Source of the DNA: an uncultured Eisenbergiella sp.
GTDB taxonomy: Bacteria > Bacillota > Clostridia > Lachnospirales > Lachnospiraceae
Assembly: GCA_947631815.1 (NCBI GenBank)
Contig: CANRMT010000003.1
Coordinates: forward strand, 1-57,890
Direction of reading: 5' to 3'
DNA length: 57,890 bases
Position numbers and translations under genes: made by a program. This document shows, in pieces, positions 16,126 to 25,981 of this stretch; position 1 is the first letter of the stretch, and each line of letters begins with the position of its first letter. The notes beneath the pieces were generated by a model, which made no database searches, was not told where the DNA came from, and was given only the letters and a program-made list of their open reading frames with translations.

Positions 16126-17648
16126 GCCCCGTTTTGCATTTTCTGCGGCGCTTTCGTGACAAAGCCATCCGCGTCGATAGACGCGTCCGGCGAGATGCTT
16201 CTTATATAGGAAAGGATCCGTTCCTTTTCCGCTCCGTCCGCCAGGGACACGGAACAGCCGCTCTGAATGCCCGGGATGAACTGCAGGCTCTTCAGGCCGC
16301 CGCGGTCCAGCTTCACGCGGATCAGGCAGTTGTCCAGCGTTTTGGAGTTGAACCAGAAATTCCCCAGGCTGTAGACCACCGGGACGTCGCCGCAGTAGCC
16401 GAGGGGCTGCAGGATGTGGGGATGATCCCCGATGATCAGGTCCGCACCGGCCTGCGCGATCTGGGGGCCCTGTTCCGCCTGCGCCCAGTCCACCTCCACC
16501 ATGTTCTCCGTCCCCCAGTGAACGTAGACGATCACGAAGTCGCTGTTCTGCTTCGCCTCCCGGATCTCCTCCAGAAGCCGGGTCAGATCCAGACAGCGGA
16601 ACACGCCCGGCTCCGTCTCGGTGGCGCCCTTCGTGCTGGGATTGTCCATCCGTTCGATCTGGGTCGCGGAAAGGATCGCGATCTTGATGTCGTTGGCGAT
16701 GAAATAGACCGGCCGGGACGCCTCCGCCAGGTTCCGCCCGGCTCCCACCCAGGGCATACCCAGGTTCGCCAGCGTGCTCAGCGTGTCCGTCAAAGAGATC
16801 TGGCCGTAATCGTGGGCGTGGTTGTTGGCCAGGGATACCACGTCTGCGCCCATGTCGAAGAGGTAGGACGCATATTCCGGCTTCGCCCGAAAGGTGAACT
16901 TCTTCTCCGGCATGGGTTCTCCCCGGTCCGTGTAGGGGAACTCGTTGTTGACCATGAAAATGTCCGCACCCCGGGTGACGTCCAGCACGTCTTCGGAAAA
17001 ACAGCTTTCCAGCTGTCCGCCGCGCTGCTGCAGGCTGGCCATGACCGCGTAGCGGTCGTCAAAGAGGATGTCGCCCGCGAAGACGAGGGAGACCTCCTCC
17101 GGGTCCGCGGCCTTCATCGGATAAATGTTCTGCTCCCTGCAGAGCTCCGGGTCGGCCAGCAGCGCGCCGTAACGGCTGCCGTCGGCTGAGGCCGGGTCGG
17201 CTGCACCGCTGCTCCCTGCGGCTGTACCGGTTGCGCCGGTTCCGGTGCCTGCTCCGGTTCCGTCTGCACTGCCTCCGGCCGCGCCGGTTCCGGTGCCGCC
17301 TGTGCCGCTTCCGCTGCCCGTGTCGCCCGCTCCGCTTCCGTTCGCTCCTCCGGCCGCGCCGCCTCCGGTGCCTGCGCCTCCCGCGCCGGTTCCGTCTGCT
17401 CCGCCGCCGGACAGGCCGCCCGTTCCGGCCCCGCCGCCCGCGTTCCGCGCAAACGCCGTCCCGCCCGCTCCGGTCCCGCGCGCCGTCAGGCCCGCGCCTC
17501 CGAAGATCCGGACGCCCAGCAGAAAGACGCCTCCGGCCGCCACTGTCAAAAGCAGCGTCAGCAGGAAAATCTGCGCGTTATTCCGTTTTTTCTTTCTCTT
17601 TTTCTTCCTGGCGCTCATGTGCGGATCCTCTCCCGGAACAGGTGTCAA
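16122..17648 (-). CDS. CapA-family (poly-gamma-glutamate capsule synthesis-like) protein with N-terminal TM segment and Gly/Ala/Thr-rich linker
   Basis: 508 aa; VSLVFAGDILFDDRYAVMASL, MVNNEFPYTDRG, VSLANNHAHDYG, VIVYVHWGTE, LIIGDHPHILQPLGYCGDVPVVYSLGNFWFN. Confidence 0.88.
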   Translation of the reverse strand: MTPVPGEDPHMSARKKKRKKKRNNAQIFLLTLLLTVAAGGVFLLGVRIFGGAGLTARGTGAGGTAFARNAGGGAGTGGLSGGGADGTGAGGAGTGGGAAGGANGSGAGDTGSGSGTGGTGTGAAGGSADGTGAGTGTGATGTAAGSSGAADPASADGSRYGALLADPELCREQNIYPMKAADPEEVSLVFAGDILFDDRYAVMASLQQRGGQLESCFSEDVLDVTRGADIFMVNNEFPYTDRGEPMPEKKFTFRAKPEYASYLFDMGADVVSLANNHAHDYGQISLTDTLSTLANLGMPWVGAGRNLAEASRPVYFIANDIKIAILSATQIERMDNPSTKGATETEPGVFRCLDLTRLLEEIREAKQNSDFVIVYVHWGTENMVEVDWAQAEQGPQIAQAGADLIIGDHPHILQPLGYCGDVPVVYSLGNFWFNSKTLDNCLIRVKLDRGGLKSLQFIPGIQSGCSVSLADGAEKERILSYIRSISPDASIDADGFVTKAPQKMQNGA

Positions 17649-17675
17649 AACCCCGGTCTCACAGGAGGCCGGGGT
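17647..17675 (-). terminator. Possible terminator downstream of rplA
   Basis: Minus strand ACCCCGGCCTCCTGTGAGACCGGGGTTTTG; short T-run. Confidence 0.5.
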
Positions 17676-17690
17676 CCGTTTTGCAATGCT

Positions 17691-18383
17691 TTAGTTATAT
17701 TTTGCGGTGGAGACCTTCACGCCGGGGCCCATGGTCGAGGCCAGGGTGACGCTCCGCATATACTGGCCCTTCAGCACGCTGGGTCTCGCCTTGGCGATCG
17801 CATCGATCAGCGCCGTGTAGTTCTCCTCCAGCGCTTCCTGCGTAAAGGAAGCCTTGCCGATGGGCGCATGGATGATGTTGGACTTGTCAAGTCTGTACTC
17901 GATCTTACCGGCTTTGATATCCTTGATGGCCTTGGTCACATCCATGGTGACCGTACCGGCCTTGGGGTTGGGCATCAGGCCCTTGGGGCCCAGGATGCGG
18001 CCGAGACGGCCTACCACACCCATCATGTCGGGGGTGGCGACCACCACATCGAAGTCCAGCCATCCGTCATGCTGGATCTTCGGGATCAGCTCCTCGCCGC
18101 CCACGTAGTCGGCGCCCGCCGCCTGCGCTTCGTCCAGCTTCGTGCCCTTGGCGAACACCAGGACCCTGACGGTCTTGCCGGTGCCGTTGGGCAGGACCAC
18201 GGCGCCGCGGACCTGCTGTTCCGCATGACGGCCGTCGCAGCCGGTCCGGATATGGACCTCAACGGTCTCGTCGAACTTCGCAGTCGCGGTTTTCTTCACC
18301 AGAGCGATCGCATCTGCAGGATCATAAAAGGCTGCGCGGTCCACCAGCTTGGCGGTCTCGCGATATTTCTTACCATGCTTCAT
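17691..18383 (-). CDS. rplA: 50S ribosomal protein L1
   Basis: [46 protein letters not shown]; start chosen by GGAGG spacing. Confidence 0.97.
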   Translation of the reverse strand: MKHGKKYRETAKLVDRAAFYDPADAIALVKKTATAKFDETVEVHIRTGCDGRHAEQQVRGAVVLPNGTGKTVRVLVFAKGTKLDEAQAAGADYVGGEELIPKIQHDGWLDFDVVVATPDMMGVVGRLGRILGPKGLMPNPKAGTVTMDVTKAIKDIKAGKIEYRLDKSNIIHAPIGKASFTQEALEENYTALIDAIAKARPSVLKGQYMRSVTLASTMGPGVKVSTAKYN

Positions 18384-18488
18384 TTTCATTACCTCCATTG
18401 GTTGATAACGTAACGCCCCGCGGGGCCGTTACTCCCAGATTTATACTGTTTTGCGGCCATTTCGAGCCGGCCGCAGGCCGCTGAACGA

Positions 18489-18914
18489 TCAGTCTTCCAC
18501 AACAATGCCCATGCTTCTCGCCGTACCGGCGACCATGCTCATGGCAGCCTCCACGCTGGCCGCGTTCAGATCGGGCATCTTCAGCTCCGCGATCTCACGG
18601 ACCTTATCCCTTGAGATCGTGGCAACCTTGGTCTTATTGGGCACTGCGGATCCGCTCTTGATATTGCAGGCCTTCTTCAGCAGCACCGCAGCAGGCGGAG
18701 TCTTGGTAATGAAGCTGAAGCTTCTGTCCGCGTACACTGTGATCACCACAGGGATGATAACATCGCCTTTGTCAGCGGTTCTGGCATTGAACTGCTTCGT
18801 GAACTCCATGATGTTGACACCGTGCTGACCGAGCGCGGGACCAACCGGGGGAGCCGGTGTCGCCTTGCCAGCAGGGATCTGCAGCTTGATATAACCAGTA
18901 ACTTTCTTTGCCAT
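18489..18914 (-). CDS. rplK: 50S ribosomal protein L11
   Basis: [43 protein letters not shown]. Confidence 0.98.
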   Translation of the reverse strand: MAKKVTGYIKLQIPAGKATPAPPVGPALGQHGVNIMEFTKQFNARTADKGDVIIPVVITVYADRSFSFITKTPPAAVLLKKACNIKSGSAVPNKTKVATISRDKVREIAELKMPDLNAASVEAAMSMVAGTARSMGIVVED

Positions 18915-19039
18915 TTTAGGCACCTCCTAAATATATTGTGGTATGGCGCAGCGTTCTCCCCGAACGGGGCGCTGCTTCCACGGCTCAACGGACGGCACAG
19001 GGCCGATCCAATGAACGTCTTCTGCCGGACTGCAGTGTC

Positions 19040-19558
19040 CTACTGCATCTTCCTCACTTCCGCGAAGCTCAGCTCCACAGGGGTATCCCTGCCGAACAGC
19101 TCCACGTTGATCGTGACGGTCTGCTTGCCGCGGTCGATCTTCTGCACGACGCCCACCGTCTCCTTCCACGGTCCGGCGACGACGACGATCGCGTCGCCCT
19201 CGGTGAAGTCGATGGTGACGGTCTCGGCCCGGATGCCCAGGGGCTTCATCTCCGCCTCCGTCAGCGGGACGGGCTTGCTCCCCGGCCCCACGAAGCCGGT
19301 GACGCCTCTGGTGTTGCGGACGACATACCAGGTATCGTCGTTCATGACCATATTGACCAGAACATAACCCGGGAACAGCTTCTTCTGCACGGTCCTGCGC
19401 GCGCCGTTCTTCATCTCCACAACTTCCTGCATGGGAACGCGGACCTCCAGGATCTCCTCCTCCAGGTGCCGGTTCTCAATGGTCTTCTCAAGGTCGGCCT
19501 TCACCTTGTTCTCATATCCGGAATAGGTATGCGCTACATACCATTTTGCCTCTGCCAT
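19040..19558 (-). CDS. nusG: Transcription termination/antitermination protein NusG
   Basis: 172 aa; KWYVAHTYSGYENKVKADLEKTIENR, KLFPGYVLVNMVMNDDTWYVVRNTRGVTGFVG. Confidence 0.97.
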   Translation of the reverse strand: MAEAKWYVAHTYSGYENKVKADLEKTIENRHLEEEILEVRVPMQEVVEMKNGARRTVQKKLFPGYVLVNMVMNDDTWYVVRNTRGVTGFVGPGSKPVPLTEAEMKPLGIRAETVTIDFTEGDAIVVVAGPWKETVGVVQKIDRGKQTVTINVELFGRDTPVELSFAEVRKMQ

Positions 19559-19574
19559 AAAACACCCCTCACCG

Positions 19575-19772
19575 TCACATCGTCAGGAAATTGACACCAT
19601 ACTGCACTATCATATCGGCAAGCGCGATGATCACGCCCAGAACGATCGTGATGGCGACGACGGCGACGGACTGCTTGAGCAGGGTATCCTTATCCGGCCA
19701 GATGATCTTCTTAAATTCGGCTTTGACACCGTCAAAGAACTTCGTCCCGGGTGTCTTCCCTTCCTTCGGCAT
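19575..19772 (-). CDS. secE: Preprotein translocase subunit SecE
   Basis: KFFDGVKAEFKKIIWPDKDTLLKQSVAVVAITIVLGVIIALAD; start after AAAGGAG. Confidence 0.93.
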   Translation of the reverse strand: MPKEGKTPGTKFFDGVKAEFKKIIWPDKDTLLKQSVAVVAITIVLGVIIALADMIVQYGVNFLTM

Positions 19773-19804
19773 ACGAAACTCCTTTCCAGACACAGAGCGG
19801 CGGT

Positions 19805-19954
19805 TTATTTCGTCTCCTTATGTGTCGTGTGACGCCTGCAGAATCTGCAATACTTCATGATCTCCATCCGATCGGGATGCGTCTTCTTGTCCTTCGTCGT
19901 ATTGTAATTCCGCTGTTTGCATTCTGTACATGCCAGTGTGATCCTTGTACGCAT
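19805..19954 (-). CDS. rpmG: 50S ribosomal protein L33
   Basis: [49 protein letters not shown], 49 aa. Confidence 0.96.
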   Translation of the reverse strand: MRTRITLACTECKQRNYNTTKDKKTHPDRMEIMKYCRFCRRHTTHKETK

Positions 19955-20239
19955 TTTTCTACCTCCGCGCGAAGCTTTCTTTTTCTCTGTCCGAGTCATC
20001 TCTCCCCGGCCGAAACGATGAAGGGGAAGCTTCGGACTGTCCTGTATGTGTAGAGGTCCTTTTTCGGTGTGGGATGCCCTGCGCTGGCCGACGCCATACG
20101 GACACAGCGGGAAATACGCCTGACGGACTTCCTGCTGTCAAAAATCAGAGCATAAAAAAAAGACCCTAAATCCATCTTGCTATTCGACTATAGCACAGGA
20201 TCGGATACACGTCAAGTAAAAAATCCACAATATTCGCGC

Positions 20240-20540
20240 AATATCAGCGATAACACCGCCCACAGAAGGCCCGGCCCCCGCCCGGAGCGAAAGCGATGCC
20301 CGGCCGTCCCTGTGCGCGCATTCCATTTTCCCGGACCGTTAGAAAAACGCCGGTGCAAGAGCTGCTTCGCACCTCTGGTGAGGCCAGCCCGAAAGGGCGC
20401 CGCCGAACTTAGCACCGCTGCGTTTTTCTCCGAGCGCGAGCGTGTCCGGAAAAGGAATGCGCGCACAGGGGCGGCCGGGCATCGCTTTTGCTCCGGGCGG
20501 GGGTCTGCGCGTTTCGTGGGCGGTGTTATCGCTGGGCCGC
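20240..20540. repeat. Large imperfect palindromic intergenic element, copy A
   Basis: Left cagcgataacaccgcccac...gcgatgcccggccg...gcgcgcattcc; right is the near reverse complement; core 20320-20458 shared with copy B. Confidence 0.85.
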
Positions 20541-21647
20541 AGCCAGGTCCAGGGCGCTGCGGATCACCTTGTCCATGTCGTAATAGCGGTACTGTCCCAG
20601 GCGGCCGCCGAAGAGAACGTTCTCCTCCCGTGCGGCCAGCTGCGCGTACCGCTCGTATAGCCGCCCGTTTTTCTCATCGTTGATGGGATAATAGGGCTCG
20701 TCCCCCGGCTTCCACTCCGCGGGGTACTCCTTCGTGATGACCGTGCCCGCGCCCGTCCCGAACTCAAAATGCTTGTGCTCGATGATGCGCGTCCAGGGCA
20801 CCTCCCGCGCCGTGTAGTTGACCACCGCGTTCCCCTGATAATTGTCCTCGTCCGGCAGCTCCTGTGTCTCAAACCGGAGAGAACGGTATTCCAGCGGGCC
20901 ATAGCAATAGCCGTAATACTCGTCGATCATACCCGTATAGACCAGCTTATCCCATTCGTCCCGCTGTCCTTCCGGCTTCTCCGCGTTCTGCCGCATGAAC
21001 TCCTGACAGGAGATCCCGGTGCGCACCGTGCAGCCCTCCAGCAGCTTCTCCACGATCTGCGTATAGCCGCCCTTTGGGATCCCCTGATACGGGTCGTTGA
21101 AATAATTGTTGTCAAAGGTGAAGCGCAGGGGCAGTCTTTTGATGATGAAGGCAGGCAGGTCCCGACAGTCCCTTCCCCACTGTTTTTCAGTATAGCCCTT
21201 CACCAGCTTCTCATAGACGTCCCGTCCCGCCAGGGAAAGGGCCTGTTCCTCCAGATTGCGCGGCTCCGTGATAGAAAGCTCCGCGATCTGCTCCGCGATC
21301 TTCGCCTTCGCCTGCGCGGGCGTGCGCACGTTCCACAGCCTGCTGAACGTGTTCATATTAAAAGGAAGGTTGTAGAGCTCTTCCCCGTATACCGCCACCG
21401 GGGAATTGATATAATGGTTGAATTCGGCGAAGCGGTTCACATAGTCCCACACCTCCCTGTCGGAAGTGTGAAAAATATGGGCACCATACTTATGTACGCT
21501 GATGCCCATTTTTTTCTCGGTATATATGTTCCCCGCAATATGATCCCGCTTTTCCACCAGAAGGACATTCTTTCCCCGCGCGCGCATCTCATGCGCGAAA
21601 ACCGCTCCGAAAAGTCCCGTTCCGGCGATCAGATAATCATAGTGCAT
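20526..21647 (-). CDS. glf: UDP-galactopyranose mutase
   Basis: 373 aa; MHYDYLIAGTGLFGAVFAHEMRARGKNVLLVEKRDHIAGNIYTE, KYGAHIFHTSDREVWDYVNRF. Confidence 0.95.
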   Translation of the reverse strand: MHYDYLIAGTGLFGAVFAHEMRARGKNVLLVEKRDHIAGNIYTEKKMGISVHKYGAHIFHTSDREVWDYVNRFAEFNHYINSPVAVYGEELYNLPFNMNTFSRLWNVRTPAQAKAKIAEQIAELSITEPRNLEEQALSLAGRDVYEKLVKGYTEKQWGRDCRDLPAFIIKRLPLRFTFDNNYFNDPYQGIPKGGYTQIVEKLLEGCTVRTGISCQEFMRQNAEKPEGQRDEWDKLVYTGMIDEYYGYCYGPLEYRSLRFETQELPDEDNYQGNAVVNYTAREVPWTRIIEHKHFEFGTGAGTVITKEYPAEWKPGDEPYYPINDEKNGRLYERYAQLAAREENVLFGGRLGQYRYYDMDKVIRSALDLAAAQR

Positions 21648-21686
21648 CGATTTCCCTGTCCTTTCGCCGCCTGTGCGGCCATCCGA

Positions 21687-22022
21687 TCATTTTGCCCTGT
21701 ATTTCTTGATCTGAATGAAGTCCTCCATCAGCTCCAGGATCTTGTCCCGGCCCTCCTGATTGAGCTTCACATAATTCTGCATCACGTGATTTTCCAAAAG
21801 CTGCTCACTGATCGTGGTATCGCGTTCCAGGGAGCTGAAATCCACGGGGTTCAGGTTCAGCTTATTGCACATCTTGATGACTGTCCCGTACGCCATGCCG
21901 TCGATCCCCCTTTCCAGCGCCGTCACCAGCGTGCTGTAAGGGATCTGCATCTCCAGCGCGAACTGCCTCACACTCCGGTACTGACTCAAAATCTCCTTCT
22001 TCAAAATCTGTGCTTTCGTCAT
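21687..22022 (-). CDS. Helix-turn-helix (XRE-like) transcriptional regulator
   Basis: 111 aa; SVRQFALEMQIPYSTLVTALERGIDGMAYGTVIKMCNKLNLNP. Confidence 0.75.
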   Translation of the reverse strand: MTKAQILKKEILSQYRSVRQFALEMQIPYSTLVTALERGIDGMAYGTVIKMCNKLNLNPVDFSSLERDTTISEQLLENHVMQNYVKLNQEGRDKILELMEDFIQIKKYRAK

Positions 22023-22247
22023 GGTATCTCCTCCATCATATTTTTCAATACCGCCAGTGGGCGGCAGTCAGATTCTTTTTACAGCGCACACGCGCATCTC
22101 CCCGGGGGCGCACCCGCTTTTTCTATTTTACACCATTCCAGGTCCTCTGGCAACAGTATATTTTCGAATATGTAATTCTTTGCATAACTTTACAGGAAAA
22201 CGGTGAGAAAAAATACTTTTTTTAGTCACTTTTTAGAATTTTTCGAC

Positions 22248-22279
22248 AAAAAAGCTGTGACCCCGAAAGATCACAGCTG
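22248..22279 (-). terminator. Rho-independent terminator downstream of the MBL-fold hydrolase gene
   Basis: Minus strand AGCTGTGATCTTTCGGGGTCACAGCTTTTTT. Confidence 0.75.
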
Positions 22280-22320
22280 TCTCTGCTCTGCGGACATTCC
22301 GCATCCGCGGCGGGAAAGGA

Positions 22321-22965
22321 TCAGATCCCGTTCCCGGGCTTTAGGACGATCACGCGGGGGCCCGCGCCGGAGACGGCGCTTTCCTCCCCGTCCAGCTCAC
22401 AGACCGGTCCGTCCGCCAGGACCACATCCTCCATTTCCTGAAGGAACGCATCCACCGTCCCGATCACATCGTATCCGCCCTTCGCGCTCCTGTAATGCAT
22501 CGGGATGACGCGCTTCGGCGCAAGACGGCGCACGAGCTTCGCCGCCTGTGCGGCGTCGATGGTGAAAAATCCGCCCACCGGGATCATCAGAAGATCCAGG
22601 CCCGTGAGCGCCTCCATCTGTTCCGGCTCCGGCTCACAGCCCAGGTCCCCCAGATGGGCGATCCTGTGCACGCCGTCCGAGATCAGGCGGATCGTGTTCG
22701 GGCCGCGCTTCGCGCCCTTTACATCGTCATGGTAACTTGGCAGGTCCGTCACCTGCAGCGGCACCGCGCCCTCCGCCGGAGGCACGACCGTCACGCAGCT
22801 TCTCGCATTGTGATCCCCGTGCTCGTGGCTGCACAGCACCTGGTTCGCGCGCTCCCGCACCGGCCGGTATCCCGGCACGGATCCGTCCGCGTAAGGGTCC
22901 AGAACGAGCGACCAGTCTTTCGTTTCCACCCGGAAACAGGAGTGTCCGATCCATGTGATCTTCAT
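22321..22965 (-). CDS. MBL-fold metallohydrolase
   Basis: 214 aa; MKITWIGHSCFRVETKDWSLVLDPYADGS, CSHEHGDHNA, HLGDLGCEP, PMHYRSAKGG. Confidence 0.88.
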   Translation of the reverse strand: MKITWIGHSCFRVETKDWSLVLDPYADGSVPGYRPVRERANQVLCSHEHGDHNARSCVTVVPPAEGAVPLQVTDLPSYHDDVKGAKRGPNTIRLISDGVHRIAHLGDLGCEPEPEQMEALTGLDLLMIPVGGFFTIDAAQAAKLVRRLAPKRVIPMHYRSAKGGYDVIGTVDAFLQEMEDVVLADGPVCELDGEESAVSGAGPRVIVLKPGNGI

Positions 22966-23059
22966 GTTCTCTTACCTTCCTTCTGCGTCACAGTCTTTTG
23001 TAAACCGATACCCTTATTGTAAAACGAAAAGCGGAAAAGCGCAACCAAAAGTGAGCGCG

Positions 23060-25258
23060 TCAGCCACCTTCATGAGGGATCCTTCCGGCTCCCATGACCG
23101 TGAAGCTCCCCTCTGTCAGCTCACAGGAAAACAGCACATCATCCGCAGCGGCCCCTGTCCGAACGTCCAGCAGCACGATCCGGATGTCCTCGTCCGGATT
23201 TTCCCACAGACCGCTGAAGCAGACACCTCCGTTCCGGTATACCTCATAACCGCCTGCATCGTTTACGGCCAGCCGCAGACTGCCGACCGGCGACGCCGCG
23301 CCCTGCGCCGCCTGTTCCTCATCCAGGGCCGCCGTCTCCCGTTCCCCGTCCGATCCGTCCGCATCCCTGAAACCGCCCGCCGCGATCAGCACGGTCCCCG
23401 GTTCCATCGCCCTTTCCGGTACGCCCAGCTTCCGAAACAGTCTGCGCAGGGAAACATCCTGCCAGACATCCGGATTGCCGATCCGGATGACGGCGGGCTT
23501 TCCCGCGGCCGCCAGCATTTCCAGATAAAGCGGCAGGCTGATACAGGAATCGGCCTGTACCTGAAGCTCATATGTGTTTCTGCCGTCCTCCCGGGAAAGC
23601 TCCAGCTCCTCATAATAAGCATCCATCGCCCCAAGACGCTCCGCCACATAGACACGGAAGGTATCCAGACCCTCCCCGGGATCTCTGTAGGAGCCCTCCG
23701 GCCAGCGCGCCATTTCCCGCAGATAAGCGCCGGAACCGTAGATATCCGCTTCATATTCCTTCAGCAGGGCATCGATACGTTCCTCCGACCAGCCCGTCCT
23801 TCGCAGGGTACGGTATTTTTCAAACAGCGCTTTCCAGACGGGATCCGATCCGTTGACCAGGAGCTGATTGAGATATCCGCTGTGCATGAGCACATGATTT
23901 GATGGCGTCAGCTCATAGGGGGCGGAAAGGTTCACGCTCAGATCATTGACAAAGGAGCTGCCCCATGTGAGATCCATATCCCAGGGACAGTAAAGGGCGG
24001 TGGGGCCATACTCTCCCTCCCTGAGCGCCAGATACAGATTTTTGATGTTCTTTCCTCCCATGGCATGATCCACGCCCTGGATCAGATTCACAAAGAGATA
24101 AATATCGATGGCATTGTCCAGATCGATCCCCGCCAGAAGCTTCTCATCCTCCTCCCGATACCGGTCCAGATCGCAGTAATACTCCAGCAGCGGTTCCCAG
24201 TTCTGCGCCTGTTCGTTTTCCAGTCCCTTGATCCGAAATCCGCTCACGCCGGTGCCCGTGAAAGAAATCGTCCCATCCGCGAACCAGCTGACGCCCTTGT
24301 AAAGGACCTCTTCCCCGGAAGCGGGGTTCATCTGAAGCAGCTTTTCATCAATGGGATAGCCCAGGGCATACAGTCCCCAGTATTCCCCGTCAAAAAACAG
24401 CTCCAGATACTTATATTCCATTCCCGTGTCGAGCTTCTCCGCGTTGTCCGTCCCGCAGGAGTACTTCCACAGATTGGCGGAAAAGACGTTCCGGATCTTT
24501 TCCTGATCGTTATAAGCCGGATACAGCAGCCAGTCGTCGTCCTGACGCATCCCCAGCAGGGAAACGGCATTGGAACGCGTATGATCGCCCACGGACTCCT
24601 GCGTCAGGGAAAAACGGTAGCCTTTTTTGGGAAGCAGCTTCGTGGTATTTCCCCGCACATGGATCGAACCGTCGGATACCGTGACCCTCTGCGCCGCTCC
24701 CGCCCGATTGTCATACAGCGTGACGCGCATGGAAACAGCCTCTTCCCCGATCTGTTCTCCGCTCTGTACTTCCGCGTCGGTTTCGATGTTCATCAGGGGC
24801 AGCGTCGTACACCGCAGCACATATTCCGCATACCTGTCCTCCGTATAAGCGAGGACGGAGATGGACCGGTTATTCCGGATCTCCTCCTCCGTGATGCCAA
24901 CTGCCGCGCCGTCCTTTTCCCCGGCCTGCCCCTCCGGACGGTCTTCCTCCAGGAAAACGATCTTTACCGGTCCTCCGCCTCCCCGGGCACGCACGCCGGG
25001 ATTCCTCCCCTCCCGGCTTTCCTCGTTCAGGGAATAATAAAACGTCCGATCCGAAGGATCGAAAAAAAGCGCTTCCTCCTCAAAGACCAGCTCCTCCAGC
25101 AGATCGCAGGCTTCTGTGCGCTCCTCTCTGATCCGTTCAAACTGTTCTTTTGAAACCACACATTCCGAGTACCGGACCGTTCCCGCCGCCATGCAGAGCA
25201 GAGATGCCCCCACAAGCACGGACAGCACCAGAACGGTCAGACCCGCCATTTTTTTCAT
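23060..25258 (-). CDS. CotH-like kinase family secreted protein
   Basis: 732 aa with N-terminal signal/TM segment; IHVRGNTTKLLPKKGYRFSL, WLLYPAYNDQEKIRNVFSANLWKY, YKYLELFFDGEYWGLYALGYPIDEKLLQ. Confidence 0.85.
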   Translation of the reverse strand: MKKMAGLTVLVLSVLVGASLLCMAAGTVRYSECVVSKEQFERIREERTEACDLLEELVFEEEALFFDPSDRTFYYSLNEESREGRNPGVRARGGGGPVKIVFLEEDRPEGQAGEKDGAAVGITEEEIRNNRSISVLAYTEDRYAEYVLRCTTLPLMNIETDAEVQSGEQIGEEAVSMRVTLYDNRAGAAQRVTVSDGSIHVRGNTTKLLPKKGYRFSLTQESVGDHTRSNAVSLLGMRQDDDWLLYPAYNDQEKIRNVFSANLWKYSCGTDNAEKLDTGMEYKYLELFFDGEYWGLYALGYPIDEKLLQMNPASGEEVLYKGVSWFADGTISFTGTGVSGFRIKGLENEQAQNWEPLLEYYCDLDRYREEDEKLLAGIDLDNAIDIYLFVNLIQGVDHAMGGKNIKNLYLALREGEYGPTALYCPWDMDLTWGSSFVNDLSVNLSAPYELTPSNHVLMHSGYLNQLLVNGSDPVWKALFEKYRTLRRTGWSEERIDALLKEYEADIYGSGAYLREMARWPEGSYRDPGEGLDTFRVYVAERLGAMDAYYEELELSREDGRNTYELQVQADSCISLPLYLEMLAAAGKPAVIRIGNPDVWQDVSLRRLFRKLGVPERAMEPGTVLIAAGGFRDADGSDGERETAALDEEQAAQGAASPVGSLRLAVNDAGGYEVYRNGGVCFSGLWENPDEDIRIVLLDVRTGAAADDVLFSCELTEGSFTVMGAGRIPHEGG

Positions 25259-25312
25259 ACCAGGCTTCTCCTCACAAACGCACAGCGGTTCCTGCCCGGA
25301 ACGCTTTGTCCC

Positions 25313-25981
25313 TTACAAAATATCCTCACTGTCATATTCGATGACGGAGAACTTCTCCGCTCCCGCCTCCCGTACGCTCTCCGCCAGCTCCTCCGGCCGT
25401 TTCACGGACAGTTCGATCACCAGGTCCATTCCGCGCTCCGTATAATTCCGGCTCTTGATCCGGTACTTTCTGGTATGGCTGCGTATGCCTTCCAGAATGG
25501 CAGCCTCCTTCTCCGGCGCACAGTGCAGTACCAGCACGAAGGGCCGCCTGCCGATGACGATATGCTCCATGCACAGCAGCACGACCGTCACCATAACGGA
25601 GGTCAGCACCGCGATCTCATACAGCTGACACCCGCAGGTAATGCCGATATGCACGGACCAGAGCAGATAGAGCATGTCTACGGGATCCTTCACTGCCGTC
25701 CGAAAGCGCAGGATCGCCAGAGCGCCGATGGTTCCCAGCGTGATCACGATATTGGACTGCAGGCACAAAATGATGGTGGAAATAAAAAAGGGCAGCACCG
25801 AGACACAGATATGGAAGGAGCGGTTATAAAAGGCCCTGTGAGAGACCAGCCTGTAGACGACGAACTCATAAGCGCTCAGGAACAGGACCATGAGCAGCAC
25901 GGACAGCACAACGCCCGTTCCCAGAACAGGATTTTGAAACGCGTCGGTCAGATTTCCCAACGCACGAACGACAGCATTCAT
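25313..25981 (-). CDS. DUF4956-type polytopic membrane protein
   Basis: SNIVITLGTIGALAILRFRTAVKDPVDMLYLLWSVHIGITCGC; start overlaps the upstream VTC stop (ATGA). Confidence 0.82.
   Translation of the reverse strand: MNAVVRALGNLTDAFQNPVLGTGVVLSVLLMVLFLSAYEFVVYRLVSHRAFYNRSFHICVSVLPFFISTIILCLQSNIVITLGTIGALAILRFRTAVKDPVDMLYLLWSVHIGITCGCQLYEIAVLTSVMVTVVLLCMEHIVIGRRPFVLVLHCAPEKEAAILEGIRSHTRKYRIKSRNYTERGMDLVIELSVKRPEELAESVREAGAEKFSVIEYDSEDIL

Noticed and set aside
19773-19804. tRNA-Trp between rpmG and secE, as in some Firmicutes
   Set aside because: The spacer between the genes is too short for a tRNA.
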